Shown: positions 7,691 to 15,956 of the stretch, one piece after another
Layout of the letters: the number at the start of each line of letters is the position of its first letter
How positions within the stretch are numbered: the first letter of the stretch is position 1
NCBI GenBank assembly: GCA_019456145.1
Contig: VRUL01000026.1
Location: 29,233 to 65,717, forward strand
From: Planctomycetota bacterium
GTDB lineage: Bacteria; Planctomycetota; Phycisphaerae; Sedimentisphaerales; Anaerobacaceae
Length of the DNA: 36,485 nt
Direction: 5' to 3'
Notes under the pieces: model-generated
What the model was told of the DNA's origin: nothing
What the model saw: only the letters and a program-made list of their open reading frames with translations
Database searches by the model: none
Program-made: the position numbers and the translations under genes

Positions 7691-10600
7691 CTACGGATTG
7701 ACAACGCCGGGTGAAGGTGTAGCCGCTTCCCAATTAGCTACATCATTGCCGTAATCAGTCGGCACCTTACGCGAAAGCGATTTGCCAAGCCCATCTGCTT
7801 CGATAGGCCAGTAGTCAATACCGCCGGGGACATCTTCAGGATGCCAGCCGTCACTATAGGTCACCCTGTCAATGCGGATATACTGACGAGCGCCAAACCC
7901 GTCAATATCGCCGGGCATGCTAATCTGCAATCTCTCGCCGGCGTTGCTTAACCTGCCGCTGTAATCTTCCAGAACCTGAACACCAAGCGGCATACTGCCA
8001 TATCTTGATATAAAGGCCGCCAGGTCCTTCACTACCATTAGATAACCATAAGCAGGTATCGTCACAGGAGGACTGTCCGAGAAGGTATAATCAATACCGT
8101 CAGTGAACTTCCATGGTGTGAGTTTATCGATGCGGTATAATGTCACCGGCGCCCCGGTGATGTTGTACAGCTCGATATATTCCTCATTCTGATTGCCGGT
8201 TGGCGGATTGTACATAATCTCATTGATTACAACCGGGCCGACCTTGGGATAAGGATTATTGGCATCCGGGGTATTGTAGTCCATCGCCACAAAGTTGAAA
8301 TTATCGGTGCTGCTCTTAAAATATCGGCCGAATGATACGTTGGTCTGTGCAGCACCAAAATCCTCCACATCGCGGTAGCCGGTCAACATACCGTTCGGGT
8401 CCTGACGTGAGGAAAGGCACGCCTCCTCGCCATTCTCACTAAAGGCAAAAGGTACGATACTGCCGGGGTCGCCCGGATTATTGAAATCCGTGTCCTGATA
8501 AAAAACCAAAAAACTATTCGCGGCAATCATTGTACCATTGGCAATCCTGTATTTCATCAGGTTTGGCTCATCTCTGTCATTGTCACTGAGGAACCAGTCG
8601 CCGATGTTGACGGGCGCGCCGGTAGTGTTGTGCAGCTCAATCCAGTCGGGCCCGGCGTTCGAATGCGACATCACTTCGTTGATTACCACGGCGCCGGGGT
8701 CCGGGAGAATCCCGCTGTCATCCCAGCCGGGCGTGCCGTTGCGGTATACACTTGCACGCCAGAAGCTTTTCCGATTCCAGCGTCCTGTAGGGTCGGCGAT
8801 GTCCTGAAATTCACTTTCGCTCACTGGGCGATTGTAGATGCGAACATCGTCGATTAGGCCGGTGTAATAGAGCGGAGAAGTAGGTTCGCTACCAATATAA
8901 GCATTATAGTTCACCCCTAAGAAACCGGCTGAAGAAGCACTGTCTTTCAACTGGCCGTCAACGAACAACTTCAGGTTGGAACCATCATTTGTTCCGGCAA
9001 CATGATACCATTGGTCCGGATTAATTGCTTCGTTCGAAATCACTTGAACAAAACTCACACCTCCAACCATATAAAATGCAGGTGCACCGCTGGAAACATA
9101 GAAATAGTAACCATTGTTACTCAAATCATGCTGCGTCAGTATAGGATTCCATATCCCTGCAAACTCGTCCACGCGTACCCATGCCTGTGCAGTTACATTT
9201 ATCTCTGCTAAAGGAGCGACAGGGGCAACAGAGACATAATCGCCGCTACCGTCAAGGCTCAAAGCTCCGTTAATTCGGCCGGCTGTCCAAGTGGGGTCTC
9301 CAACCAGTGTTCCGTTGTTCGTGCCGGCACTGTCTATCGCGGTGCCGCCGGAACCGTCGTCGAACTTCCAGTGTGCAACCAGGCCTTCCGAACCATAAAC
9401 GGCGCTGTCGCTGGGATCTATCACTGTCAGAGAAAAACCGTCACCATCAGTGATTGGACGCCAGCCGTCCTCGTATTCGAAGTCCAGAATCGTTCGGCCG
9501 ATAGCGTCCACCAGTTTAATCCTTTCACCATTATTGGCCAGACTGCCGGTGTACTGCCCTGCTATATTGACTGCTAAGCCGTATTGCGCTTCGAATGCAC
9601 TCTGGTTTTTAACAACTACGACGCATTCGTCGGGGCCAAGTTCCATATCCGGGAAAGTGAAATCGATCCCTTCAGTGAATCTTACCAGATTCAGATTCAG
9701 TGTACTTGCTCCGATGTTTTTCAGTTCAATGTATTCCTCATTTGGATCGTTTATGTTGCCCGTGTTCCTTGGATGATACATAATCTCGGTGATGCGCAGG
9801 CTCTCGACGACCAGGCCGATGGCAAATATCGCCTCGTTCAACGCACTCCACGTACCGCCGCTCCGCACGCGTGCCTTAACATGTGTGCTCTTGCTCAAAG
9901 GAACAGTCGCCGGGCTGGAAGACGACGTCCCGACAGGATTTCCGGTCAAAGGTTGGCGCGGGTCGTTACCGCTGGTGGTGTAATAGATCGTGCCGGACGA
10001 AGCGGTTATGTTCAGATTGAATCCACTGGGAACATCCCCGCCATTCTTGTTGAATGTGGGTGCACTAACGCTCGGATAGAGCGGGGCGGTTGCGCCGCCA
10101 TCAATAAGCGTTGTAACCTTAAGTTGGTTGACGACGGTACCGGAACGACTTGGGAAGAAATTGTTGATTTCATTATTTATCGCGCTCTTCCAGTGGTCCT
10201 TTGTGCGTGGCGTGCTTTGTTTGGAGTCGCCCCAGCGCGCCGATTCTGCGATAATCGCCATATCGATTTGTGCCGCACGCCACTCGAAGCGTTCGATGGC
10301 CGCGCCCGCAATCAACAGGCCATCGTTAAAAAAGTGCTTGTGCGCATGGTCAGCGAAACGCAACCGGTACTCGGCAACGAGCATCAACCTCTGATGAATC
10401 CATTGCGGATTGCAGTATTGGAATTGGTCACCGCACCAAAAAGGACCGGTTCGGCGCGTAAGACCCCTTGACATAATGTGCTCAGCGTCATGAACAAAAT
10501 AGCGGAATCCTTCTTCTCCGTTTCGGTTGCGGACACCGTACCAGTTGTTGGTCCTGGTGTTACCCAGGAAGTTGGAGATTGGTGCGTCACGGTCGCCGTC

Positions 10601-13600
10601 AAAGAAGACCATAATCATGTAGTCGATGAGGTTGTCGACGTCCAACAGGACCGGATAACCCGGGTTTCGCGTACCGTTCGAGTTCAGTCCCTGCATCTGA
10701 AGGTAGAGGTTCAATCGCTGAGTGTCCGAAGCGCCTGGGAGGCTGTTGGTTAGATTCCAAAGATCCTGCCAGTAACCAAGGGTGCCGTCGGTGGCCTCGA
10801 TTGTATATCCGGCATTGTTACCGGTAGACTTGACACAGTCCCATTCTTCTCTGTCACCGCCTAAGTAAGACGCTGCATGTGAGGCCTCGGAACGTTCCTG
10901 GGTCTGGAAGATGCCCCAATATTGGCCGTTGATGTAGAGGTGGTAGTATCGGCTTCGGGTATAGGCATGGCCTGTCAGTCCCTGGCTGTCACGTGCCCAG
11001 ACTTCCCGGCACATGGTATTGCTGCTGTCTCCCCCGAAGCTCCAGGAGTAGTTCTGCGAGGTACGAAGGTCGACCTTGTCAAAGGAATCAACACCTTCAT
11101 CACCGAAGAGCGGATAATTGAGTTTGCCGGCCCCATATTCATTCCGGAAGAAAAACCGGAACGCGTGCTTGGGATTGCCATCGCTGCGGCTGTAGCCCCC
11201 GCGGATTCTCAGGCCCATGTTGATCTGGAAACCGCCTTGCATATCAGCGGGCATTCCCCCGCGCATTCCTCCAGCAGGATCACGCACCTGCACCCGGTCG
11301 GGAAATCCTGGGCCTTCTATAATGGGAGGATAGATCAACTCCAGAGACGCCTCCCGTTCCCAAAAGCGGCCGTGGCCGCCCGCATTCACGAAAATGCCGG
11401 TCGAGGAGTCAAACAGGTTAGCAAGGTCAGTAACAATAGACATCGTGGGGATTGCCGTCAGGGCTCCCCAGAGCTGATATCCCCAAATTAGATCGTTTAC
11501 AATATCAGGATCCATACCATAATTTATGGTTTGACCATTGACCGAACCCGTCGGCCAGCCCGGGCCGGGCGCTAGACCGCTGGGCGACTGGACAAGAACA
11601 TCGCTGAGGAAGATGTAGGTGTAGGTCTCGATCGTAGAATCCAGCCAGCCCGGCTTGACCGCAATGGCACGAATGGTCGTAGTCTGATTGACGTCGAATG
11701 GGCCAGCGTAAGGAAATCCCTGTGTTATCGTTGGTTGTGATCCGTCGAGAGTGTAACGGATCTCAGCGCCGTTGGTCGCCGTGGACAGGGTTAACTGGAA
11801 CGGAACGTCATAGAAGCCACGATTATGACTGAACCAAACCTCCTCAACAGCACCCTGTGCACCAGGAACGTTGAACGCACCAGGTGTTGCTGTGGTGAAG
11901 TATTGCGGGACACTCATGTTGCTGGCGGCGGTCAGCTCAGGAAGAATCAGGAAATTAGGGTCGGCAGGACTGTCGTTGAGCCCGTGAATGGCCAGTACGT
12001 TCTTGCCGGCTTGCAGTGTGCCCAGAAATGCCGTAAGGTTAATAACCTCAAAGACCGAAGCGTCACCAATCGGACGATTAGAATCAGCTGCCGAGTTCCA
12101 CTGCACCGGACTCGGTGCGTTGCTGCTGTAAACTTCGTTGCCATTAATATACGCCACAAAACCGTCCTCGTACTTCATTCGTAATGTTAACGTATCGAAA
12201 ATCTCCGGCTCCCCTAATTCGAGATTAAACTCGGTGCGCATCCATAGCGATGCGTTGACACCTAACATATCGTTCTTAACATTAGTGCCGCTGAAACCTC
12301 CCTCAAGCATGAATCCGCCGAACGGATACGCCTTGCCCGCATCGGAATCTGCGGTGGCCTCGGCCCTGACTTTGAAACTTCCGTCAACCGCCGGAATGAT
12401 ATCATCCCATCGAACTACATAGCCCGTAATGCTATTGTCACCAGCCAGTAGCTGAGTCGTATTGTCTGTCTTTAATACCACGCCGTTACTGCTGTTGTTG
12501 ACTGCGCCGTTGTGGCCCATGATGGTGAAAAGTGATTTTCGGTCGGGGTAGTTGTTTGCACGTATAGCGGTACTAACAAAGCTATACGCACTGGCTGGGT
12601 CAAGGCCTGTAAGTTCAATCTCTACCCACCAACCCGAGCTGCCGTAGTAAACAAGGTATCCGCTCAGGTCCACAATATTATTGAATATTTCGTATGCATC
12701 CGTGCCCGCTGCGGGATTTGCGCCGGCATTGGAGCTTGTCTGCAAGCCTTGGGCACCCATTGTGAACGTCACAGAGGGCATTCCGACATCGCTGCCGGTG
12801 GCAAAATCCTTCAGTTTCCCGAAGTTTCGACTCTGGTCATTATTGTGGATTGTCCAGTCGGTTACATTCGCTGCCGTAGAACCCCCACCATAGCAGTCGT
12901 TGTAGGCAACTATCGGCGTGCCACCAATTCCGAAGCCAAGGCCGGTCTTTCCGGTATCCCATGTTGAGTCATCGAAATTAACATCGGTCCAATCCGTGCC
13001 TATGGACGAATCACCGCTGGTGGGCACGTGATAGGAAGCGATCGCACCTGACCGTACGAGCGTCGCGCCGTACTGTGTCAGACCGTACGAGACATTCATC
13101 AACTGTATAGGGTAATTCGGCTTGTATTCGTGGATGATGGTCATACCGTCAGGCGCTATCAATGCCAGGTACTCACCAGGATCTTTGTCGAGATTGAAGT
13201 TGGTGTGATAGTAACCGGCAGGGTCAAGATATGGGTAATTATATGGGTAATTCTCGTAGGTCTTATCCGAGGCAAAGACAATCAGAAACTCACCGGGATT
13301 AACCGTCAGCCCGTTCGGGAATTGCCACTTGGTCAGGTTGGAATCATTGTCGGTCATATACCAGCCATCCAGATTGACAACATCGCCGGACGGATTGTAA
13401 AGCTCAATCCAATCGGAGGATTCGCCGTCTCCATCCAGCAGTTCACCCTCTTCCAACGGCAGATCGCTGGCGTTGCTCGCCATAAACTCGCTGATGACTA
13501 TGTGGGAGCTTGCGGCCTTCCAGTTTTTTGCCAACAGGGCAAGGTCGACCATATTCACTCCATCAAGGTCATCCAGGTCGGCAATACAATCAAGGACCAG

Positions 13601-13786
13601 GCAGTCCGGTTCCAGCCACTGCCAGGAAAACATCCGCAGGTCTTTGGAATCAACCCTGTAATCCCTATTCAAATCACCTACGGCAAAAAACTCGGCACGA
13701 GTCGTCCGTAAGGACTCCCAGGGAGGACCCCCCAAAGATACTATCAACACCACTGAAAACAACACGATTTTAACAGACCTGAGCAT
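7691..13786 (-). CDS. 2031-residue secreted protein: dockerin, lamin-tail, CotH kinase, LamG
   Basis: GAGGAAGG precedes ATG 13786 at good spacing. Domains in order: signal peptide region 1-31; dockerin-like repeats 37-87; lamin-tail domain 93-235; a jelly-roll-like domain in two halves (240-290 and 498-625), split by the VAYNDC module (291-497); chitobiase C-terminal-like segment 655-725 (IRYTLDGSQPT). CotH-type kinase segment about 770-1205 (GLRIRGGYSR, NPKHAFRFFFR, YFVHDAEHIM) comes next. Then a second chitobiase-like segment 1240-1320, lamin-tail 1325-1465, LamG 1467-1665, and lamin-tail 1695-1845 and 1850-2031. CotH proteins of spores are protein kinases; here the domain is extracellular and its target unknown. 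Lamin-tail and LamG domains suggest binding of polymers or cell surfaces. The dockerin resembles that of the giant repeat protein, suggesting a shared assembly mechanism. Confidence 0.92.
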   Translation of the reverse strand: MLRSVKIVLFSVVLIVSLGGPPWESLRTTRAEFFAVGDLNRDYRVDSKDLRMFSWQWLEPDCLVLDCIADLDDLDGVNMVDLALLAKNWKAASSHIVISEFMASNASDLPLEEGELLDGDGESSDWIELYNPSGDVVNLDGWYMTDNDSNLTKWQFPNGLTVNPGEFLIVFASDKTYENYPYNYPYLDPAGYYHTNFNLDKDPGEYLALIAPDGMTIIHEYKPNYPIQLMNVSYGLTQYGATLVRSGAIASYHVPTSGDSSIGTDWTDVNFDDSTWDTGKTGLGFGIGGTPIVAYNDCYGGGSTAANVTDWTIHNNDQSRNFGKLKDFATGSDVGMPSVTFTMGAQGLQTSSNAGANPAAGTDAYEIFNNIVDLSGYLVYYGSSGWWVEIELTGLDPASAYSFVSTAIRANNYPDRKSLFTIMGHNGAVNNSSNGVVLKTDNTTQLLAGDNSITGYVVRWDDIIPAVDGSFKVRAEATADSDAGKAYPFGGFMLEGGFSGTNVKNDMLGVNASLWMRTEFNLELGEPEIFDTLTLRMKYEDGFVAYINGNEVYSSNAPSPVQWNSAADSNRPIGDASVFEVINLTAFLGTLQAGKNVLAIHGLNDSPADPNFLILPELTAASNMSVPQYFTTATPGAFNVPGAQGAVEEVWFSHNRGFYDVPFQLTLSTATNGAEIRYTLDGSQPTITQGFPYAGPFDVNQTTTIRAIAVKPGWLDSTIETYTYIFLSDVLVQSPSGLAPGPGWPTGSVNGQTINYGMDPDIVNDLIWGYQLWGALTAIPTMSIVTDLANLFDSSTGIFVNAGGHGRFWEREASLELIYPPIIEGPGFPDRVQVRDPAGGMRGGMPADMQGGFQINMGLRIRGGYSRSDGNPKHAFRFFFRNEYGAGKLNYPLFGDEGVDSFDKVDLRTSQNYSWSFGGDSSNTMCREVWARDSQGLTGHAYTRSRYYHLYINGQYWGIFQTQERSEASHAASYLGGDREEWDCVKSTGNNAGYTIEATDGTLGYWQDLWNLTNSLPGASDTQRLNLYLQMQGLNSNGTRNPGYPVLLDVDNLIDYMIMVFFDGDRDAPISNFLGNTRTNNWYGVRNRNGEEGFRYFVHDAEHIMSRGLTRRTGPFWCGDQFQYCNPQWIHQRLMLVAEYRLRFADHAHKHFFNDGLLIAGAAIERFEWRAAQIDMAIIAESARWGDSKQSTPRTKDHWKSAINNEINNFFPSRSGTVVNQLKVTTLIDGGATAPLYPSVSAPTFNKNGGDVPSGFNLNITASSGTIYYTTSGNDPRQPLTGNPVGTSSSSPATVPLSKSTHVKARVRSGGTWSALNEAIFAIGLVVESLRITEIMYHPRNTGNINDPNEEYIELKNIGASTLNLNLVRFTEGIDFTFPDMELGPDECVVVVKNQSAFEAQYGLAVNIAGQYTGSLANNGERIKLVDAIGRTILDFEYEDGWRPITDGDGFSLTVIDPSDSAVYGSEGLVAHWKFDDGSGGTAIDSAGTNNGTLVGDPTWTAGRINGALSLDGSGDYVSVAPVAPLAEINVTAQAWVRVDEFAGIWNPILTQHDLSNNGYYFYVSSGAPAFYMVGGVSFVQVISNEAINPDQWYHVAGTNDGSNLKLFVDGQLKDSASSAGFLGVNYNAYIGSEPTSPLYYTGLIDDVRIYNRPVSESEFQDIADPTGRWNRKSFWRASVYRNGTPGWDDSGILPDPGAVVINEVMSHSNAGPDWIELHNTTGAPVNIGDWFLSDNDRDEPNLMKYRIANGTMIAANSFLVFYQDTDFNNPGDPGSIVPFAFSENGEEACLSSRQDPNGMLTGYRDVEDFGAAQTNVSFGRYFKSSTDNFNFVAMDYNTPDANNPYPKVGPVVINEIMYNPPTGNQNEEYIELYNITGAPVTLYRIDKLTPWKFTDGIDYTFSDSPPVTIPAYGYLMVVKDLAAFISRYGSMPLGVQVLEDYSGRLSNAGERLQISMPGDIDGFGARQYIRIDRVTYSDGWHPEDVPGGIDYWPIEADGLGKSLSRKVPTDYGNDVANWEAATPSPGVVNP
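8792..9388 (-). other. LamG (concanavalin-type) domain interrupting a lamin-tail linker
   Basis: Residues 1467-1665 of the 2031-residue protein read as a complete LamG domain, from EGLVAHWKFDDGSG to LIDDVRIYNRPVSESEF. The flanks, GDGFSLTVIDPSDS before and NRKSFWRASVYRNGTPG after, look like one continuous lamin-tail end as seen in relatives. The domain is therefore lodged in that linker. The domain call is firm; the insertion reading is inference. Confidence 0.75.
12296..12916 (-). other. Second VAYNDC...FMLE module, splitting a jelly-roll-like domain
   Basis: Residues 291-497 of the 2031-residue protein begin PIVAYNDC and end GGFMLEGG. Like the module at 3699-4325 it has GWWVEIELTGLDP in the middle, then GYVVRW, DGSFKVRAEA and the FMLE end. 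Its flanks, WDTGKTGLGFGIGG before and TNVKNDMLGVNASLWMRTEF after, would join into one domain common in CotH/lamin-tail proteins. Confidence 0.85.
13690..13729 (-). repeat. Short copy of GGPPWES palindromic element inside signal-peptide region
   Basis: On the minus strand GGTCCTCCCTGGGAGTCCT (13729-13711) matches the plus-strand 14334-14352 copy at 18 of 19 bases. TACGGAC and ACT follow, which also occur in the longer copy. It is read in frame as GGPPWESLRTTRA just after the hydrophobic core of the 2031-residue protein's signal peptide. The giant repeat protein has no such residues at that point. Confidence 0.65.
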
Positions 13787-14179
13787 CTATATATCCTTCC
13801 TCACTAACGATTTAGGCTTCTAATCGCGGTTCTTCTTTTCGCGGGATTGCTATATCTGCTCCTGCGACTGCACAGGCCCAGATGCGATCTATTCAACTAC
13901 CTATGTCTACTAAAGACGCAAATATAACCCTATTTATTGCAGCAATTTCAGCTAAAACCAAAAAATACAAAACTCTTCGATCCAATGCAAAAATGGGGAT
14001 CCCTTAAAATGTGGGCCTTAAAATCGCGATTATCGTACAATTAAACTTTATTCTAACATATTTAGATGAGCTAAATCAACCTTTTTTTATTCAAATGACC
14101 GTCCCAAAGATTGTGGGGAAGTTTTTCAAACTTGTCCTCAAGTACCGTTTACTAAACCACTTTTCGCTAATCCGGTTAT
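13787..14179. other. AT-rich intergenic region, no gene seen
   Basis: This 393-base stretch lies upstream of the 2031-residue protein gene and must hold its promoter and leader, but I found no convincing -35/-10 pair. It contains only short open frames with no recognisable composition or ribosome-binding site. Confidence 0.5.
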
Positions 14180-14285
14180 CCCCGCACCTATTTTGAAATC
14201 TCGCTATTTGTTCAGCAACCAACATTAGTGGCCGCTGGAAATTGCCTGCTGCCGTTCACAATGAGATCGCAAAATAGGTGCGGGG
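14180..14285. repeat. 106-bp element with 16-bp perfect terminal inverted repeats
   Basis: CCCCGCACCTATTTTG (14180-14195) is the exact reverse complement of CAAAATAGGTGCGGGG (14270-14285). The symmetry continues imperfectly outward (GGTTAT against TTGACC) and inward (AATCTC against GAGAT). The interior contains GGAAATTGCCTGCTGCCG. On the minus strand this region reads RSHCERQQAIS, like a dispersed bacterial repeat family that gives SHCERSEAI-type translations. It may be a MITE-like element or a large stem-loop. No transposase is nearby. Confidence 0.65.
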
Positions 14286-14333
14286 TTGACCGAAACTTTG
14301 CTTTGGTATAGGATGTTTGTTAGCAGAAAGGGT

Positions 14334-14425
14334 GGTCCTCCTTGGGAGTCCTGCCGTAAGGCATCCCTTCCGGGATTACGGACTACTGACTCCGCCGTAA
14401 GGCGTCCCCAAGTGGACTTACGGAG
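14334..14425 (+). repeat. Long copy of GGPPWES element, three hairpins, up to DUF362 start
   Basis: The stretch begins GGTCCTCCTTGGGAGTCCT. It then forms two hairpins: CCGTAA with TTACGG (14353-14381, inner ATCCC/GGGAT) and CCGTAAG with CTTACGG (14394-14422). Its end, TTACGGAG, supplies the Shine-Dalgarno sequence (GGAG 14422-14425) of the next gene. The + frame in line with that gene reads GGPPWES CRKASLPG LRTT, the same frame as the short copy at 13690-13729 but with 8 extra codons. Confidence 0.65.
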
Positions 14426-14435
14426 AACAAATCTG

Positions 14436-15227
14436 ATGAGCGTAGTAGCTAAGGTCAAATTTGCCGACTATGAAACAAGTGTCGCAAAAGCACTTGATTT
14501 AATAAAAGCAGCCGGCAGGTTACCTCAGACCGGGCTGGTCATTATCAAGCCGAACCTTACCAATGCCGACCCGCCGCCGGTAACTACCAACGTAAAAGCC
14601 GTCGAGGCAGTTTATAATTTTTGTAAGTCAAACAGCAAAGCCAACATCGCTATCGGCGAGGGCTGTGGAGAAGGTATTACTATAGACACCTTCAAGGCCA
14701 ACGGTTATACTAAGCTGGCTGAAAAATTTGGCATTAGACTAATCGATTTTAATGAAGAAAAAGCCATTGTACTGAAAAGCAAAAATACCCTGCAGTTGAA
14801 ACAACTTTATATTCCGGAGATTGTCAAAGACGCCTTTATTATTTCCCTGCCTGTTCTCAAGGACCATTGTTTCACGGCAACCACTATCGCCATGAAGAAT
14901 ATGTTTGGAATTGCACCGGCCCCTTTTTATCGTGGCTCCTGGAACAAATCAAAATTGCATTCTCCTTCAACTCACAAGTCGGTCGTAGATATTTGCCTGT
15001 ACAAAAAACCCGACCTTTGCCTGGTGGATGCTTCGGTCGCACTTGCAGGGATGCACCTGTCGGGCGAAAGCATTAAATTGGGGCTGATACTTGCAGGTTT
15101 CGACGCGGTTGCTGTTGATGCTGTAGGAAGTAAACTATTAGGTCATAATCCAAAAAAGATTCAGTATCTTACCCTCGCTAACAACGTGTTAGGCAGTTTA
15201 GACAATATTAAGATTCTCCATGGTTAG
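14436..15227 (+). CDS. DUF362 domain protein
   Basis: A 263-residue protein starting MSVVAKVKFADYETSV. ATG 14436 is chosen because GGAG lies 10 bases upstream and the preceding in-frame codons belong to a repeat element. VIIKPNLTNADPPPVTTN, IGEGCGEG, LPVLKDHCFTATTIAMKNMFG and the late FDAVAVDAVGSKLLGHN are DUF362 hallmarks. Many DUF362 proteins carry a ferredoxin-like domain; none of its cysteine clusters is present here. The conserved acidic and lysine residues suggest metal or cofactor binding, but the reaction is not established. The protein appears cytoplasmic and is followed by an M50 protease gene after about 100 bases. Confidence 0.88.
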   Translation: MSVVAKVKFADYETSVAKALDLIKAAGRLPQTGLVIIKPNLTNADPPPVTTNVKAVEAVYNFCKSNSKANIAIGEGCGEGITIDTFKANGYTKLAEKFGIRLIDFNEEKAIVLKSKNTLQLKQLYIPEIVKDAFIISLPVLKDHCFTATTIAMKNMFGIAPAPFYRGSWNKSKLHSPSTHKSVVDICLYKKPDLCLVDASVALAGMHLSGESIKLGLILAGFDAVAVDAVGSKLLGHNPKKIQYLTLANNVLGSLDNIKILHG

Positions 15228-15276
15228 AGAATATTTCAATTTTTCCGAACATATTAAGTCAAGAGAGGCTATTTAT

Positions 15277-15333
15277 ATGATATATCTGAAACGAAGAATA
15301 GTTTTATTTTTTGAGAAGTGGGTACAATGTTAG
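15277..15333 (+). CDS. Possible 18-residue leader peptide overlapping M50 protease start
   Basis: ATG 15277, preceded by GAGAGG, opens an 18-codon frame (MIYLKRRIVLFFEKWVQC). It ends at TAG 15331-15333, so it overlaps the downstream ATG 15327 in the arrangement ATGTTAG. Such an overlap could couple translation. The peptide is basic and hydrophobic. It may be chance. Confidence 0.25.
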   Translation: MIYLKRRIVLFFEKWVQC

Positions 15334-15950
15334 CCGGCCGAGCTTTAACCTTTTTGTTTGTTCTTCCTATATTTCTTGTATCTTTGACTATACACGAATA
15401 TGCGCACGCCCGGATGGCCTACAGGTATGGCGATGAAACAGCTAAGAAAATGGGACGCCTGACTCTGAATCCCCTGGCCCATATTAGTCTGTTAGGTACA
15501 ATTATTATGCCGCTTCTTGTGAGTTTCGGCTGGGCAAAGCCCATTCCCGTTAACTTCTCGATTCTTACCAAAAAGCAAATCTTTGTGGTGGCCGCCGCCG
15601 GCCCCCTTGCTAATATAATGCTGGCTCTTATCTTAACCGGAGCTTTCCACCTCTTCGGTCTGGGCAAGTTACCACTCCTGGGCTATTTTGTATTGTTGGC
15701 TATACTGCTTAATATTATCCTGGCTGTGTTTAACCTGATTCCGGTACCGCCGTTAGACGGCTCTCGCTTAGTCTATGCCCTATTGAAGTCTCCCCGGGCA
15801 GTGAACGCATATCACAGGTTTGGCCGCTACGGGATATTTGTCCTTATAGCATTTCTGCTGCTCGGAGGACTCCAGATGATTATTTTGCCATTAGTCGCAC
15901 TATTTGCCGCTTTACTTGGGCTGCCATTACCCGACCTGCTTAGCGGATAA
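15327..15950 (+). CDS. M50 (site-2 type) membrane zinc metalloprotease
   Basis: A polytopic membrane protein of 207 residues from ATG 15327 (GTG 15318 in frame is possible but has worse spacing). The zinc motif HEYAH is at residues 23-27 and the third ligand is in NLIPVPPLDGSR (D144). AAAGPLANIMLAL lies between, as in the compact S2P/YwhC-like subfamily without PDZ domain. These enzymes cut membrane proteins within the bilayer; the substrate here is unknown. It is followed within 6 bases by a single-span pseudopilin-like protein, so the two are probably co-transcribed. Confidence 0.9.
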   Translation: MLAGRALTFLFVLPIFLVSLTIHEYAHARMAYRYGDETAKKMGRLTLNPLAHISLLGTIIMPLLVSFGWAKPIPVNFSILTKKQIFVVAAAGPLANIMLALILTGAFHLFGLGKLPLLGYFVLLAILLNIILAVFNLIPVPPLDGSRLVYALLKSPRAVNAYHRFGRYGIFVLIAFLLLGGLQMIILPLVALFAALLGLPLPDLLSG

Positions 15951-15956
15951 AAACAG

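Noticed and set aside
9584..10471. Plus-strand frame of 295 codons
   Set aside because: It is antisense to the CotH region of the 2031-residue protein, with shadow-like composition and no ribosome-binding site.
10922..11491. Plus-strand frame of 189 codons
   Set aside because: Antisense shadow of the CotH domain; no recognisable motif.
14011..14196. 61-codon hydrophobic frame before DUF362
   Set aside because: It lies in AT-rich sequence, runs into the inverted-repeat arm and has no ribosome-binding site.
14286..14435. In-frame N-terminal extension of DUF362
   Set aside because: It is made of repeat-element sequence; the start at 14436 has a Shine-Dalgarno site and fits the family.
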